From contig NZ_BQIP01000012.1 in NCBI RefSeq assembly GCF_021602585.1, forward strand, positions 99,022-163,021: a DNA stretch of 64,000 nt. The letters are read 5' to 3'. Below are positions 1 to 9,064 of this stretch, piece by piece (position 1 is the first letter of the stretch; every line of letters starts with the position of its first letter). The notes beneath the pieces were generated by a model. That model was not told where the DNA came from. It saw only the letters and a list, made by a program, of their open reading frames with translations, and did not search any database. The stretch comes from Pseudomonas faucium. Lineage in GTDB: Bacteria > Pseudomonadota > Gammaproteobacteria > Pseudomonadales > Pseudomonadaceae. The position numbers were made by a program, and so were the translations under genes.

Positions 1-104
1 TGTTACGCGATACCGCGAAGAAACTGCCGCTCACTGATGAACAGCTACGCAAGGTGCATGAACGCAATGCAGAGGCGGATGCCAAGGATGCGCAGGATCG
101 ATAG
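1..104 (+). CDS. C-terminal end of an unidentified protein (cut by window edge)
   Basis: Frame 3 is open from the first base to a TAG at 102-104 and gives a 33-residue tail, strongly charged and helical-looking (it ends ERNAEADAKDAQDR). This composition is typical of a real C-terminus and unlike the two other frames. It converges on the comEA-like gene, with a GC-rich hairpin between them. Too little is present to name a family. That it is coding at all is an inference from composition. Confidence 0.5.
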   Translation, partial: LRDTAKKLPLTDEQLRKVHERNAEADAKDAQDR

Positions 105-119
105 TTCGCAGGCGATGAC

Positions 120-147
120 GCCGGGGCAGACAGTCGCCAGCCCCGGC
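120..147. terminator. GC-rich hairpin between two convergent genes
   Basis: GCCGGGGC (120-127) pairs perfectly with GCCCCGGC (140-147) around a 12-base loop. It lies between the stop of the plus-strand partial gene and the stop of the minus-strand comEA-like gene. No clear T-tract follows on either strand, so a two-way terminator role is inferred from position only. Confidence 0.4.
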
Positions 148-155
148 CGGTTACC

Positions 156-488
156 CTACTCCACTACCAGTTTGCCCCGATTGCGCTCCAGCAACGCGTT
201 GCCTATTCCTTTGATCTCCAGCAGCTCGTCAACCGAAGCGAACGGCCCATTGGCGTCCCGATAAGCCACGATGGCTTCGGCCTTCGCCTTGCCAATGCCA
301 TTGAGCTCCTTTTGCAAGGTCGGCGCATCTGTAGTGTTCAGGTTCAACATGTCAGATGGTGCTTGCACCTGACTTACCATAGGCACCGGCTCCTTCGGCG
401 CGACGGCGGTTTCTGGAGCAGCGCTCAGTGAGAAGGACAAGCCGGCGAACAGCGGCAACAGCAGGTATTTGAGGAAGGTACTACGCAT
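156..488 (-). CDS. ComEA-family helix-hairpin-helix DNA-binding protein
   Basis: A 110-residue exported protein. The chosen start (ATG at 486-488) gives a clean signal peptide, MRSTFLKYLLLPLFAG followed by LSFSLSAA; an upstream in-frame start would bury it. After a short Pro/Val linker comes a ComEA-type tandem helix-hairpin-helix domain (about residues 50-110) with NLNTTDA, the hairpin GIGKAKAEAIVAYR and the second hairpin IKGIGNALLERNR. ComEA proteins bind double-stranded DNA in the periplasm during natural transformation. Short stand-alone versions like this are common in Pseudomonas, where their role is less clear. A comEA-like gene marks the wbpM end of the O-antigen locus in P. aeruginosa, so this gene is a good landmark for the left edge of the island. 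Confidence 0.88.
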   Translation of the reverse strand: MRSTFLKYLLLPLFAGLSFSLSAAPETAVAPKEPVPMVSQVQAPSDMLNLNTTDAPTLQKELNGIGKAKAEAIVAYRDANGPFASVDELLEIKGIGNALLERNRGKLVVE

Positions 489-676
489 GAAGGTCACTCC
501 TGTGAGTTGAGTTTTGAGGCAGCAAGATCCTAAGCTGCCCCCACCCACGCTAGCGGCTCACAGGCCATTCTCCCAGCATTTGGCGCTAGGGAATGGTTAC
601 CAGATTAGACGTCACAGCATGTTGCACGCCCACCTGGCGAAACATCCCATGGCAGGCGAGCTCAGTTCCTACATGT

Positions 677-1567
677 TCAGAAGATCGTATCGCGCAGCAC
701 CCGTTGCAGATACTGCCCATAGCCGTTCTTCATCAGCGGCGCGGCCAGCTTTTCCAACTGCTCCGCACCGATCCAGCCCTGGCGGTACGCAACCTCTTCC
801 GGACAGGCAACTTTCAAGCCCTGCCGGCGCTCGATGGTGGCGATATAGCCACTGGCTTCGAGCAGCGAATCATGGGTACCGGTATCCAGCCACGCATAGC
901 CGCGTCCCATCACCTCGACAGACAGTTGTTCACGCTCGAGGTAAAGGCGGTTGAGGTCGGTGATTTCCAGCTCGCCGCGAGGTGAAGGCTTGAGGCTCTT
1001 GGCCATCTCGATCACGTCTTGATCGTAGAAGTACAGGCCTGTGACCGCGTAGTTGGACTTGGGTTTTGCGGGTTTCTCTTCCAGGCTGATGGCCTTGCCA
1101 CGGCTGTCAAACTCGACCACGCCATAACGCTCCGGGTCGGTAACATGGTAGGCGAACACACTCGCTCCCTGGTCACGGCCCATCGCATCGAGCAGCAATG
1201 ACTGGAAGTCATGGCCGTAGTAGATATTGTCACCCAGCACCAGTGCAGACAGGTCGTTGCCAATGAAGTCCTCACCAATGATGAAAGCCTGCGCGAGGCC
1301 ATCCGGCGAAGGTTGCACGGCATAGCTGATATAGATGCCCCACTTGTCGCCATTGCCGAGCAGTTGCTCGAACCGGGGCGTGTCCTGCGGCGTGGAGATG
1401 ATCAGGATGTCACGAATGCCCGCCAGCATGAGCGTGGTCAGCGGATAGTAGATCATCGGTTTGTCGTAGACCGGCAAAAGCTGTTTTGAAATCGCCAGCG
1501 TGGCCGGATGCAAGCGGGTACCAGAGCCGCCCGCCAGAATGATGCCTTTACGGTTACTTGTGCTCAT
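677..1567 (-). CDS. rmlA: Glucose-1-phosphate thymidylyltransferase
   Basis: Makes dTDP-glucose from dTTP and glucose-1-phosphate, the first step of dTDP-6-deoxysugar synthesis, in the cytoplasm. The 296 residues match the usual RmlA length. The nucleotide-binding motif [11 protein letters not shown] is near residue 13, and VLGDNIYYG and [20 protein letters not shown] are also recognisable. It lies 80 bases downstream of rmlB on the same strand, presumably in one transcript. Neither rmlC nor rmlD is in the window, so the pair stops at dTDP-4-keto-6-deoxyglucose unless partners are elsewhere. The start ATG (1565-1567) has only a weak ribosome-binding site. Confidence 0.95.
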   Translation of the reverse strand: MSTSNRKGIILAGGSGTRLHPATLAISKQLLPVYDKPMIYYPLTTLMLAGIRDILIISTPQDTPRFEQLLGNGDKWGIYISYAVQPSPDGLAQAFIIGEDFIGNDLSALVLGDNIYYGHDFQSLLLDAMGRDQGASVFAYHVTDPERYGVVEFDSRGKAISLEEKPAKPKSNYAVTGLYFYDQDVIEMAKSLKPSPRGELEITDLNRLYLEREQLSVEVMGRGYAWLDTGTHDSLLEASGYIATIERRQGLKVACPEEVAYRQGWIGAEQLEKLAAPLMKNGYGQYLQRVLRDTIF

Positions 1568-1647
1568 ATCATGTAATCTCTGTCAGGCGTGCGGTCAGTC
1601 AGCTGCATTGTTTTGCCGCTATCGGATAGGCATACGGATGGGCACTG

Positions 1648-2718
1648 TCATACGGAGCGTCCCGCGTAGTTTTTCTCAACCCACTCGCGATAACTACCCG
1701 ACAGCACACCCTGGACCCATTGCTGGTTGTCCAGATACCACTGGACGGTTTTACGGATACCGGTTTCAAAAGTTTCCGCAGGCTTCCAGCCCAATTCACG
1801 CTCTAGCTTGCGCGCGTCGATGGCGTAGCGGCGATCATGGCCAGGACGATCGGTAACGAAGCTGAGCTGACTGGAATAAGGCTCCCCATCTGAACGAGGG
1901 CGAAGCTCGTCGAGCAACGTGCAAACGTGATGGACTATTTGCAGGTTGGGCATCTCGTTCCAGCCTCCGACGTTGTACACCTCGCCTACCCGACCCGCTT
2001 CGAGCACGCGGCGGATGGCACTGCAATGATCCTTGACGTAGAGCCAGTCACGGATTTGCTGGCCGTCGCCATAGACTGGCAGCGCCTTGCCGGCAAGCGC
2101 ATTCACTATCATCAATGGGATCAGCTTCTCGGGAAAATGATAGGGGCCGTAATTGTTCGAGCAGTTGGTGGTCAGCACCGGCAGGCCGTAGGTGTGGTGG
2201 TAGGAGCGAACCAGGTGATCGCTGGCCGCCTTACTTGCCGAGTAAGGGCTGTTGGGCTGGTACTGATGTGTTTCGGTGAACGCCGGCTCGCAAGCCTTGA
2301 GCGAACCGTAGACCTCGTCTGTGGAGACATGCAGGAAGCGGAAACCCGCATACCTCTCGGCATCTAGCTCTTGCCAATACGCGCGTACCGCTTCGAGCAA
2401 CTGGAACGTTCCGACCACGTTTGTCTCGACGAATGCTCGCGGGCCATGAATGGAGCGGTCGACGTGAGATTCGGCAGCGAAGTTGAGCACGGCGCGCGGC
2501 TGGTGTTCCGCTAGAAGGCGCTGCAGCAACGGCCCATCGCCGATGTCACCCTGCACGAACACGTGTTGCGGGTTGCCCTCGAGGCTCGCAAGACTTTGCA
2601 GGTTGCCGGCGTAGGTCAGCTTGTCGAGGTTGATGATCGTCTCGTCTGATTGGTTTGCCCAATCGAGGACGAAATTCGCTCCGATGAAGCCGGCACCGCC
2701 GGTAACCAGGATAGTCAT
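1648..2718 (-). CDS. rmlB: dTDP-glucose 4,6-dehydratase
   Basis: Extended-SDR enzyme that converts dTDP-glucose to dTDP-4-keto-6-deoxy-D-glucose. It has 356 residues, the usual length. The NAD-binding motif TGGAGFIG is at residues 6-13, the catalytic STDEVYG lies mid-protein and [12 protein letters not shown] gives the Tyr-Lys pair. The sugar-nucleotide-binding [14 protein letters not shown] is also typical. It precedes rmlA by 80 bases on the minus strand. The pair lies outside the wbpM gene that normally closes Pseudomonas O-antigen loci, between wbpM1 plus a lipoprotein gene and the comEA-like gene. Confidence 0.95.
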   Translation of the reverse strand: MTILVTGGAGFIGANFVLDWANQSDETIINLDKLTYAGNLQSLASLEGNPQHVFVQGDIGDGPLLQRLLAEHQPRAVLNFAAESHVDRSIHGPRAFVETNVVGTFQLLEAVRAYWQELDAERYAGFRFLHVSTDEVYGSLKACEPAFTETHQYQPNSPYSASKAASDHLVRSYHHTYGLPVLTTNCSNNYGPYHFPEKLIPLMIVNALAGKALPVYGDGQQIRDWLYVKDHCSAIRRVLEAGRVGEVYNVGGWNEMPNLQIVHHVCTLLDELRPRSDGEPYSSQLSFVTDRPGHDRRYAIDARKLERELGWKPAETFETGIRKTVQWYLDNQQWVQGVLSGSYREWVEKNYAGRSV

Positions 2719-2919
2719 AGGCTCAGATCATTCTCGCTTGTGTTCAATGATGGCACGCCTGCATGCGTGGTCGCTCCAGACGCTATCGGCAAACAATCCT
2801 GTAGGAGCATAGCTGGGCATGCAAGATTTGAGAAAGAGCATGCAAATGCCCACAGGGGGCCGCCTGAAGGCTAACGTGGTAAACGGGGGGGAGGTAAAGC
2901 CGTGGGACTCGGGAAGCAA

Positions 2920-2942
2920 TGCGGCGCCAGAGAAACGCCGCA
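2920..2942 (-). terminator. Hairpin just downstream of the lipoprotein gene
   Basis: TGCGGCG (2920-2926) pairs with CGCCGCA (2936-2942) around a 9-base loop, 13 bases past the lipoprotein stop codon. Read on the minus strand it is followed by ATTGCTTCCC, so the T-tract is weak. It may end the lipoprotein transcript ahead of rmlB. Confidence 0.4.
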
Positions 2943-2955
2943 CTGGCGGAACCGA

Positions 2956-3537
2956 TCAGTTGATTTCTTGCAGTTTCTTTTGGGCAGCTTCGACACCCGC
3001 ATTTGCAGACTCGACCAGCAGTGCCTTACCCGTAGCAGGGTCACGCTTGGGATTGTCTTCTGCCAGCAGAACTTCTGCCAGGTAGAACTTGGCCACCGAC
3101 GCCTTCTTCAGTGCAGGGCTGCCGAGAATGCTTGCAGCCTTGTCATAATCCTTGGTCACAAAACGCCCAGTCTTGTATTCAAGACCGGCACGGTTTGCCA
3201 AAATCGGATCATTTTTTACAAGATAACCTTGCTCGGCAATAAACACAGCCAGCTTGTTATCCTGCTTGTCGCGGGTTTTGTAAATGAGCTCATCGGTCAG
3301 TTGCTTAATGAACGGAAGGTCCCGCGTATTCACCAAGGCACTGGCCAGCTTGTTCAGTTCGTCTTCGTTGAACGTTTTGGCTTCTTGGTGAAGATAGAGC
3401 GCAGCCTCAGTTGCGGTGGACGGTGCCGACTCGGACACCTTGTCCCAGGCGCTTTTGTTATCACACGCAGTCAACAAGGCTGTCGCCCCCACTACCGCAC
3501 TCATTACCAAAGCGTTGAGGTAGTTACTCTTTTTCAC
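2956..3537 (-). CDS. Predicted lipoprotein with Sel1/TPR-like helical repeats
   Basis: The start is taken as GTG at 3535-3537 (193 residues) because AAGGA lies 8 bases upstream and this start gives a short lipoprotein signal: VKKSNYLNAL, a hydrophobic run, then the lipobox LLTAC with the acylated Cys at residue 25. A longer in-frame start at 3591 would spoil the signal. Asp directly after the Cys suggests inner-membrane retention if the E. coli +2 rule applies. The mature part is alpha-helical, and AGLEYKTGRFVTKDYDKAAS and AKFYLAEVLL resemble Sel1-like repeats, the fold of AlgK and other polysaccharide-assembly scaffolds. A scaffold role in polysaccharide export is inferred only from fold and position inside the O-antigen locus. 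Hairpins on both sides suggest it is transcribed alone. Confidence 0.7.
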   Translation of the reverse strand: MKKSNYLNALVMSAVVGATALLTACDNKSAWDKVSESAPSTATEAALYLHQEAKTFNEDELNKLASALVNTRDLPFIKQLTDELIYKTRDKQDNKLAVFIAEQGYLVKNDPILANRAGLEYKTGRFVTKDYDKAASILGSPALKKASVAKFYLAEVLLAEDNPKRDPATGKALLVESANAGVEAAQKKLQEIN

Positions 3538-3878
3538 AATCAATTTCCTTATGGGGACGCTGTTGAACCTCTGGACCCTGCCCAGATTCAAGGGACCGCA
3601 ATATTACCACTGTGCCATCGCCGATGGAGAAAAAAATGCTCTGCTCAGCTAACGATTGGTTGACCAGATGTAAACAAACTGTCACGCACAGTCGTACAAC
3701 GGCACTAACGAAAAACAACAAAAGGCACACATCGAAGCAGTGCCCGCTTTCGCAATGTTAAGAAGGACACGATTTAAAAAGGGGCAGTGCTTAGTTCACA
3801 GCCCCTGATCATTGAATCGCCAGATCACAACCGACTCTGAACAAACGGTATGTTCGGTTCTTCAACGCCCGCCCACTG
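3538..3878. other. 341-base gap between wbpM1 and the lipoprotein gene
   Basis: No convincing reading frame. It holds the terminator of wbpM1 (3776-3805), the probable promoter of the lipoprotein gene (an A/T-rich stretch around 3680-3780) and its ribosome-binding site (AAGGA just upstream of 3537). It is clearly more A/T-rich than its flanks. Confidence 0.6.
3776..3805 (-). terminator. Rho-independent terminator after wbpM1
   Basis: On the minus strand GGGGCTGTG (3805-3797) pairs with CACTGCCCC (3789-3781), with one mismatch and a 7-base loop, followed directly by TTTTT (3780-3776). It lies 74 bases past the wbpM1 stop and so closes the main cassette A transcript. Confidence 0.75.
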
Positions 3879-5876
3879 TCACTCCGCCTGCTCCAACCGT
3901 TGCCGATAGGCCCAGTCCACGATCCCCCCTTCAGGGCGATAACCGCTGACCACTTCACGCAGAATCTGGCGCAGCGCTTTGTGGTCTTTTTCCTCCACTG
4001 CCCGGGCAATTTCTGCCAGGCGACCCTTAAGTTCGCTCCAGTTCAGGCAGTCTTCATTAGCCCTCATGATCATTGGGTGCTGGGTAGAAGACACATTGTC
4101 ACCAATCAGCAGTTCCTCATAAAGCTTTTCACCTGGGCGCAACCCGCTGAACTCGACTGCGATATCACCATGAGGGTTGGTGTCGGAGCGCACACTTAGG
4201 CCTGACAGATGAATCATCTTTTCAGCCAGCGCCACGATTTTCACAGGTTCGCCCATATCGAGCACGAATACATCACCGCCTTGCCCCATGGAGCCGGCCT
4301 GGATCACCAATTGTGCGGCTTCGGGAATCGTCATGAAATAGCGGGTGATGCTTGGATGGGTAACCGTCAGCGGCCCCCCCGCTTTTATCTGCTTGTGGAA
4401 CAGGGGAATGACGGAGCCCGATGAACCCAGCACATTGCCGAATCGCACCATGGTGAAGCGCGTTTTGCGCACGTGCGCGATGTTGGCCCGCTCGCCATAA
4501 AGTACCGGGGCCTGCTCGCCACTCAGGGCCTGAAGCAGCATCTCTGCCAGGCGCTTGGTGCTACCCATGACGTTGGTCGGACGCACAGCCTTGTCAGTCG
4601 AGATCAAGACGAAGTTGGGTACATTGGCTTCCAATGCCGCCTGAGCAGTATTCAATGTGCCGAATACATTGTTGAGTACGCCTTCTGCCATGTTGTGCTC
4701 GACCATTGGCACATGCTTGTAAGCTGCCGCATGGTAGACCGTGTCCACCCGCCACTGAATGAGCGTATCAACCAGTAACTGGGGGTTGCGGATCGACCCC
4801 AGCAGAGGCACCAGCCGAACAGGCAGCGACTCCACTTGGATGCGATGCTCCAGTTCGGCGTGAATACTGTAAAGGTTGAATTCACTGTGTTCGAACAACA
4901 ATAGCGCCCTGGGCTTGAGCATCAGGATCTGCCGGCAAAGTTCCGAGCCGATGGACCCCCCGGCGCCGGTAACCATCACCACCTTGCCCTCGATGCAGTG
5001 CGCCAGCAGGTCTGCCTGGGCGGGCACGGCGTCTCGCCCCAGCAGGTCAGCAATATCGACCTCCTGGATATCTTCGACCTTCACCCGACCGCTCGCCAGA
5101 TCAAGGAAGCTGGGCACACTGCGAACATGCAGCGGGAACTGTTCGAGCGCACTTAGCACTTCCCGGCGACGAGCCCTGCTGGCAGACGGTATGGCCAACA
5201 GCACCTGCTCAGCACCCGTAACATTTATCATGCGCTGGATATCGCTGCCACTGAACACTTGCAAGCCGGAAATCGCCCGGTCGGTGATTGATTCTTCATC
5301 ATCGATGAATGCCACCGGGTGCATGGTGCGGCTCATGCGCAACCCCGCCAGCAACTGATTGCCTGCTGCGCCGGCGCCATAGATGGCTACCTTCGGCAAA
5401 CCGTTGTCACGGCTGGCGAACGGCACATGCTGCCGGGCAGCATACCAGTCCCCCAAAAAGTATTGCCGCATGATCAGGCGCATGCCGCCGACCATCAGAA
5501 GGCTCAGCCACCAGTAATTGAAAATGATCGACCTCGGCACCACAGCACCGTGGCCACTGCTCCAATATACGACCACCGACAGGATCAGCGCCGACAGGCT
5601 GACTGCCTTGAAGATGGTGATCAGCGCATCATTGCCAAAATAACGCATCACCGCCCGATAAAGGCCGAAACGAATGAAAATCGGAATCGCAAGTAGCGGC
5701 GCGGTCAAGAACAACCACAGATGCCCCTGCAGCGGATTGTTCAACTCATCCAGGCCCAAGCGGACGACAAACGCCATCCATAATGCCAGCCAGACTAGCC
5801 CAATGTCGGTGACCACCTGCAACGCACGCTTGTAGTGACGTGGCAGCGCAAGCATGCGCTTTCTCAATCTGTCCAT
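3879..5876 (-). CDS. wbpM: WbpM-type membrane UDP-GlcNAc 4,6-dehydratase (copy 1)
   Basis: 665 residues, the same size as P. aeruginosa WbpM. The N-terminal third has about four membrane helices (roughly residues 15-125), then a first nucleotide-binding-like domain with AIYGAGAAGNQLLAGLR, then the catalytic SDR domain from about residue 295 (VTGAGGSIGSELCRQIL). The catalytic region STDKAVRPTNVMGSTK carries Met where most SDRs have Tyr (MxxxK), as known for WbpM. It makes the UDP-4-keto-6-deoxy-HexNAc precursor of QuiNAc, FucNAc and related sugars. It lies 82 bases downstream of wbpL and is the last gene of cassette A before a strong terminator. A close paralogue lies at 20693-22681. Confidence 0.95.
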   Translation of the reverse strand: MDRLRKRMLALPRHYKRALQVVTDIGLVWLALWMAFVVRLGLDELNNPLQGHLWLFLTAPLLAIPIFIRFGLYRAVMRYFGNDALITIFKAVSLSALILSVVVYWSSGHGAVVPRSIIFNYWWLSLLMVGGMRLIMRQYFLGDWYAARQHVPFASRDNGLPKVAIYGAGAAGNQLLAGLRMSRTMHPVAFIDDEESITDRAISGLQVFSGSDIQRMINVTGAEQVLLAIPSASRARRREVLSALEQFPLHVRSVPSFLDLASGRVKVEDIQEVDIADLLGRDAVPAQADLLAHCIEGKVVMVTGAGGSIGSELCRQILMLKPRALLLFEHSEFNLYSIHAELEHRIQVESLPVRLVPLLGSIRNPQLLVDTLIQWRVDTVYHAAAYKHVPMVEHNMAEGVLNNVFGTLNTAQAALEANVPNFVLISTDKAVRPTNVMGSTKRLAEMLLQALSGEQAPVLYGERANIAHVRKTRFTMVRFGNVLGSSGSVIPLFHKQIKAGGPLTVTHPSITRYFMTIPEAAQLVIQAGSMGQGGDVFVLDMGEPVKIVALAEKMIHLSGLSVRSDTNPHGDIAVEFSGLRPGEKLYEELLIGDNVSSTQHPMIMRANEDCLNWSELKGRLAEIARAVEEKDHKALRQILREVVSGYRPEGGIVDWAYRQRLEQAE

Positions 5877-5958
5877 TTTTCCTCTACGAATTCCATGGTT
5901 TCACCCCACTGCCCCGCTACTCAGCAACATTCGGGTAGCAGCCTCGCTGGCCCGGCGC

Positions 5959-6975
5959 TCAGCGTACTTCGGCCTGACCTGCCTTGAACTTGACCGCCAG
6001 CAGGATAAGCGGGGCATAGGCCAGCAACAGGCCCACCCAACCGTCCAGCACATCCAAGGCAACGGCACAGGCCAAGGGCAGAAGCCACACCAGGTTGATC
6101 AAGAGTACAGCCAGCGTCACCGGCAAATGCCGGCCGTAGTGGCGCGTGGCAAATTGATAAGCGTGACTGCGGTGCGCTTCGTACACTTTCTCACCCCGCA
6201 ACAGCCTATGGATAAGTGTCACGGTCGCATCGACGATGAATACTCCCAGCAGGATCAACCACCCCGGCAGCAATTTCGGCTCGACCCAAGCGGCTTGAAG
6301 GGAAAGAACCCCCAGCGCGATACCGAGGAAACCACTGCCTGCATCGCCCATGAAAATCCGTGCTGGCGGAAAGTTCCAGATCAGGAACCCCAACACCGCA
6401 CAAGCCAGCATCAAGGGGCCCCACACTGCCCCATACGCGCCCACCAGCCAATAGAGCACGGCCCCACCCACACAGGCGCAAATCGCTTCGACACTGGCCA
6501 GCCCGTCGATACCATCCATGAAGTTGTAGAGGTTGAGCAGCCAGACCAGATAGAACAGCGCCAGCACGTTGCCGACCAGCCCCATGTCGAAGGTGTAACC
6601 GAACACACTCAATGCCGGCAGGCCGCCTAGCCAGAACAACACCCAAGCAGCGCCGGCGAAGTGGCCCAGCAGACGCCATCGCGCTGCGATATGGCCATGA
6701 TCGTCGAGGAATCCAAGCACGGCGATACCGGCCCCGGCGCCTACCAACGCGCAAGCAGGGCCGCTATCGAGCACGCCACTCCAAGCCATCACCGGAACGG
6801 CCAGCAGAAAACCGATGACGATGGCTACCCCACCGCCACGCGGAGTCGGCACGGTATGGGAGCTTCTGGCATTGGGCACATCGATGATGCTGCGCGCCAG
6901 TGCGTAGCGCCGCAGTACGCCGGTCATGCACCAGGTCAGCAGCACCAGCACAGGTAGAATGGACCAGTAGATCAT
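5959..6975 (-). CDS. wbpL: Initiating glycosyltransferase, WbpL/WecA family
   Basis: A polytopic membrane enzyme (338 residues, about ten helices) of the polyprenyl-phosphate N-acetylaminosugar-1-phosphate transferase family. It attaches the first sugar of the repeat unit to undecaprenyl phosphate. Family motifs seen are HTVPTPRGGG near residue 40, the Asp-rich GFLDDHGH, NLYNFMDGIDGLA and the cytoplasmic loop FMGDAGSGFLG, ending with HRLLRGEKVYEAHRSHAYQ. It overlaps wbpV by 4 bases, so the two are translationally coupled. The first sugar is probably QuiNAc or FucNAc given the neighbours, which is inference. It is the only initiating transferase in the window, so it may serve both cassettes. 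Confidence 0.93.
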   Translation of the reverse strand: MIYWSILPVLVLLTWCMTGVLRRYALARSIIDVPNARSSHTVPTPRGGGVAIVIGFLLAVPVMAWSGVLDSGPACALVGAGAGIAVLGFLDDHGHIAARWRLLGHFAGAAWVLFWLGGLPALSVFGYTFDMGLVGNVLALFYLVWLLNLYNFMDGIDGLASVEAICACVGGAVLYWLVGAYGAVWGPLMLACAVLGFLIWNFPPARIFMGDAGSGFLGIALGVLSLQAAWVEPKLLPGWLILLGVFIVDATVTLIHRLLRGEKVYEAHRSHAYQFATRHYGRHLPVTLAVLLINLVWLLPLACAVALDVLDGWVGLLLAYAPLILLAVKFKAGQAEVR

Positions 6976-7937
6976 GCGCTCAAACTCTTCAGATATTCAT
7001 GGGCGGTGAGTTGCAAGGCCTGATCGACACTGAGCGGAGGATTCCAGTCGAGCAGGTTGCGGGTCTTGGTAATGTCGACCTGCAACGAACCACACAGCCT
7101 CGCTGCCACGCCTGGCCGCCCCAACGCTGCGGCGGCAGCCTTGAGCATGAAGGCCGGGACGGGTAGCAGGAAGGCTTTGGTACCTAGCGCCTTGGCGGTG
7201 CGTTTCAACAGATCGGGCGTTGCCAGGTCTTCACCATCACTGACCAGGAACACCTGGTTGGCCGCGCGTGCATGGTGCAGGCACACCACGATGAGGCTGA
7301 CCAGATTGTCCAGGGCAACCATGCTCCGCCGGTTGCGGATAGCCCCCAGCGGCAGTGGCAGCTTTTTGTGCAGGCATTTCATCATTGACTGGAAATTGGC
7401 TTTGACCCCTGGCCCATAGACCAGCACCGGTCGGATGATCACGACCTGCATGCCGGTTTCGGCTGCCAGCGCGAGCAGTGCTTGTTCCGCCTCGAGCTTG
7501 GATATGCCGTATGGGTCCGCAGGTGACGGCTGCTCATCAGCCGAATAAGGTTGGCGATCGTCAGTACCTTCTCCGTTCACCTTGATCGAACTGATGAACA
7601 CGAAGCGCTGCACACCTGCTTCGACGGCGCGCCTTGCAAGGTCCAGCGTCCCTTTGACGTTGGTTTGCCGAAATTCGGCAAGGGGGTCCTGCGCATCATC
7701 ATTCATGATGTGGACACGCGCCGCGCAGTGAATAACGGCATGGATGCCATCAAGAGACGGCAACTCACGGCGGCCGTCCAGTTCACCGGTCAAGAAGGCC
7801 TGAGCTCCTGCTGGAAGTGCCTTGCCGACTACTCGCAAGCCACCGAGCACTTCGATCTCGGGGTTGCGCAGCAGATGCTCGATTACCCGCGAGCCGACGA
7901 AGCCTGTTGCACCTGTAACCAGTACTCGCTGTCTCAC
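6972..7937 (-). CDS. wbpV: WbpV-like sugar-nucleotide 4-reductase/epimerase (extended SDR)
   Basis: 321 residues. VTGATGFVGSRV at residue 7 binds NAD(P). The catalytic residues are intact: FISSIKVNGEG supplies the Ser, and DPYGISKLEAE supplies the YxxxK pair. WbpV-type enzymes act on the 4-keto product of WbpM to give UDP-QuiNAc (or its 4-epimer). The position between wbpL and a GT4 gene, with 4-base overlaps on both sides, is the common Pseudomonas arrangement. The exact product cannot be read from sequence alone; WbjF-type genes of FucNAc loci are close relatives. Confidence 0.85.
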   Translation of the reverse strand: MRQRVLVTGATGFVGSRVIEHLLRNPEIEVLGGLRVVGKALPAGAQAFLTGELDGRRELPSLDGIHAVIHCAARVHIMNDDAQDPLAEFRQTNVKGTLDLARRAVEAGVQRFVFISSIKVNGEGTDDRQPYSADEQPSPADPYGISKLEAEQALLALAAETGMQVVIIRPVLVYGPGVKANFQSMMKCLHKKLPLPLGAIRNRRSMVALDNLVSLIVVCLHHARAANQVFLVSDGEDLATPDLLKRTAKALGTKAFLLPVPAFMLKAAAAALGRPGVAARLCGSLQVDITKTRNLLDWNPPLSVDQALQLTAHEYLKSLSA

Positions 7938-9064
7938 ACGTTGCTCTCCAGTGTCCGGTAAACCGCCATATGCTGGGCGACAATACTTTCGATGGCAAAG
8001 GCACGCTCGGCCAATGCCCGGCCAGCATTACCCATGTGCCGGCGCAGCCCTTCATCCTCAAGCAGACGCTGAATCGCGTCCGCCAATGCGTGTGCATCGC
8101 GTACCGGAACCAGCAACCCGGTTACATCAGCCTCGATCGCGTCGCGGCAACCCGGCACATCAGTGGTGACCACCGCTCGCCCGCAGGCAGCCGCCTCAAC
8201 CAGCACCTTGGGCAACCCCTCCCGGTACGACGGCAATGTCACGATATGCGATTGCCTGAGCACCTCTGCGACATCGGCCCGGTACCCCACACAGTTGACA
8301 ATACCCTCTGCCGCCCACCGCTCCAGGTCATCGGCGTCGATGCTGCTGGGGTTACCCGGGTCTGGGTCGCCAACCAATTGGAATGATGCCCGAACACCAC
8401 GCCCGTCGAGAATGCGCGCGGCCTCGACAAACTCGCGAACGCCCTTGTCGCGTAATAGGCGGGCGACCAGGCTGACCACGGGGGTACCGGGTGCTTCAGG
8501 GCATGGCTGATACTGCTGCAAGTCCACACCAGAACCGCGGATCAGTACGCTCTTGTCATCCGTAATGGCCCCAATGGCAGCCAAGGCTTGTTGATCATCC
8601 GGGTTCTGAAACACCGCGCGCAGGTTACGCTTACCCAGCGCAACTCGATAGAGTAGCGTGATGATGCGACGCAGGATTGCCGCCCTCCGACCTCGGGCCA
8701 TGAACACGAAACCCAGGCCGGAAATTGCCGCTAGTACACCTTTGACCGGTGAAAGACGCGCAACGATGCCACCGTACAGAACCGGCTTGATGGTGACGAT
8801 GTGGAGCACGTCAGGCCGCAACCGCCAGCACAGCAGCCACAGTGAAAACAGCGCCTTCAATTCGCTGAACGGGTTTTTGCCACTGCGTGTCAGCGAAAGT
8901 TCATGGTGCTTGAAACCGCGACGAATGATTTGCTCAACTGCCGCGCCATTTCGAGTGGCGACATGAACCTGATACCCCTGCTCCCTTGCCGACTCTGCGA
9001 CAGGCAGCCGGTGAGAAAGAAAGAATGCCGGATCATTGATCACCATCAGTAAAACCGCTTTCAT
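7934..9064 (-). CDS. Glycosyltransferase family 4
   Basis: 376 residues from the ATG at 9062-9064 (AGGGG a few bases upstream); in-frame codons further up lack GT homology. It has a two-domain GT-B fold. The N-terminal domain begins MKAVLLMVINDPAFFLSHRL, typical of PglA/WbpU-like transferases. The C-terminal domain holds VVSLVARLLRDKGVREFVEA and the nucleotide-sugar binding segment LPSYREGLPKVLVEAAACGR (EGLPKVLVEA is the E-x7-E motif). It probably adds the second sugar to the WbpL-initiated lipid. Stop and start overlap wbpV by 4 bases. The upstream side is a 410-base non-coding stretch. Confidence 0.88.
   Translation of the reverse strand: MKAVLLMVINDPAFFLSHRLPVAESAREQGYQVHVATRNGAAVEQIIRRGFKHHELSLTRSGKNPFSELKALFSLWLLCWRLRPDVLHIVTIKPVLYGGIVARLSPVKGVLAAISGLGFVFMARGRRAAILRRIITLLYRVALGKRNLRAVFQNPDDQQALAAIGAITDDKSVLIRGSGVDLQQYQPCPEAPGTPVVSLVARLLRDKGVREFVEAARILDGRGVRASFQLVGDPDPGNPSSIDADDLERWAAEGIVNCVGYRADVAEVLRQSHIVTLPSYREGLPKVLVEAAACGRAVVTTDVPGCRDAIEADVTGLLVPVRDAHALADAIQRLLEDEGLRRHMGNAGRALAERAFAIESIVAQHMAVYRTLESNV

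Noticed and set aside
2902-3663. 253-codon plus-strand frame opposite the lipoprotein gene
   Set aside because: The minus-strand frame has a ribosome-binding site, a lipobox and helical repeats; the plus frame has nothing recognisable.
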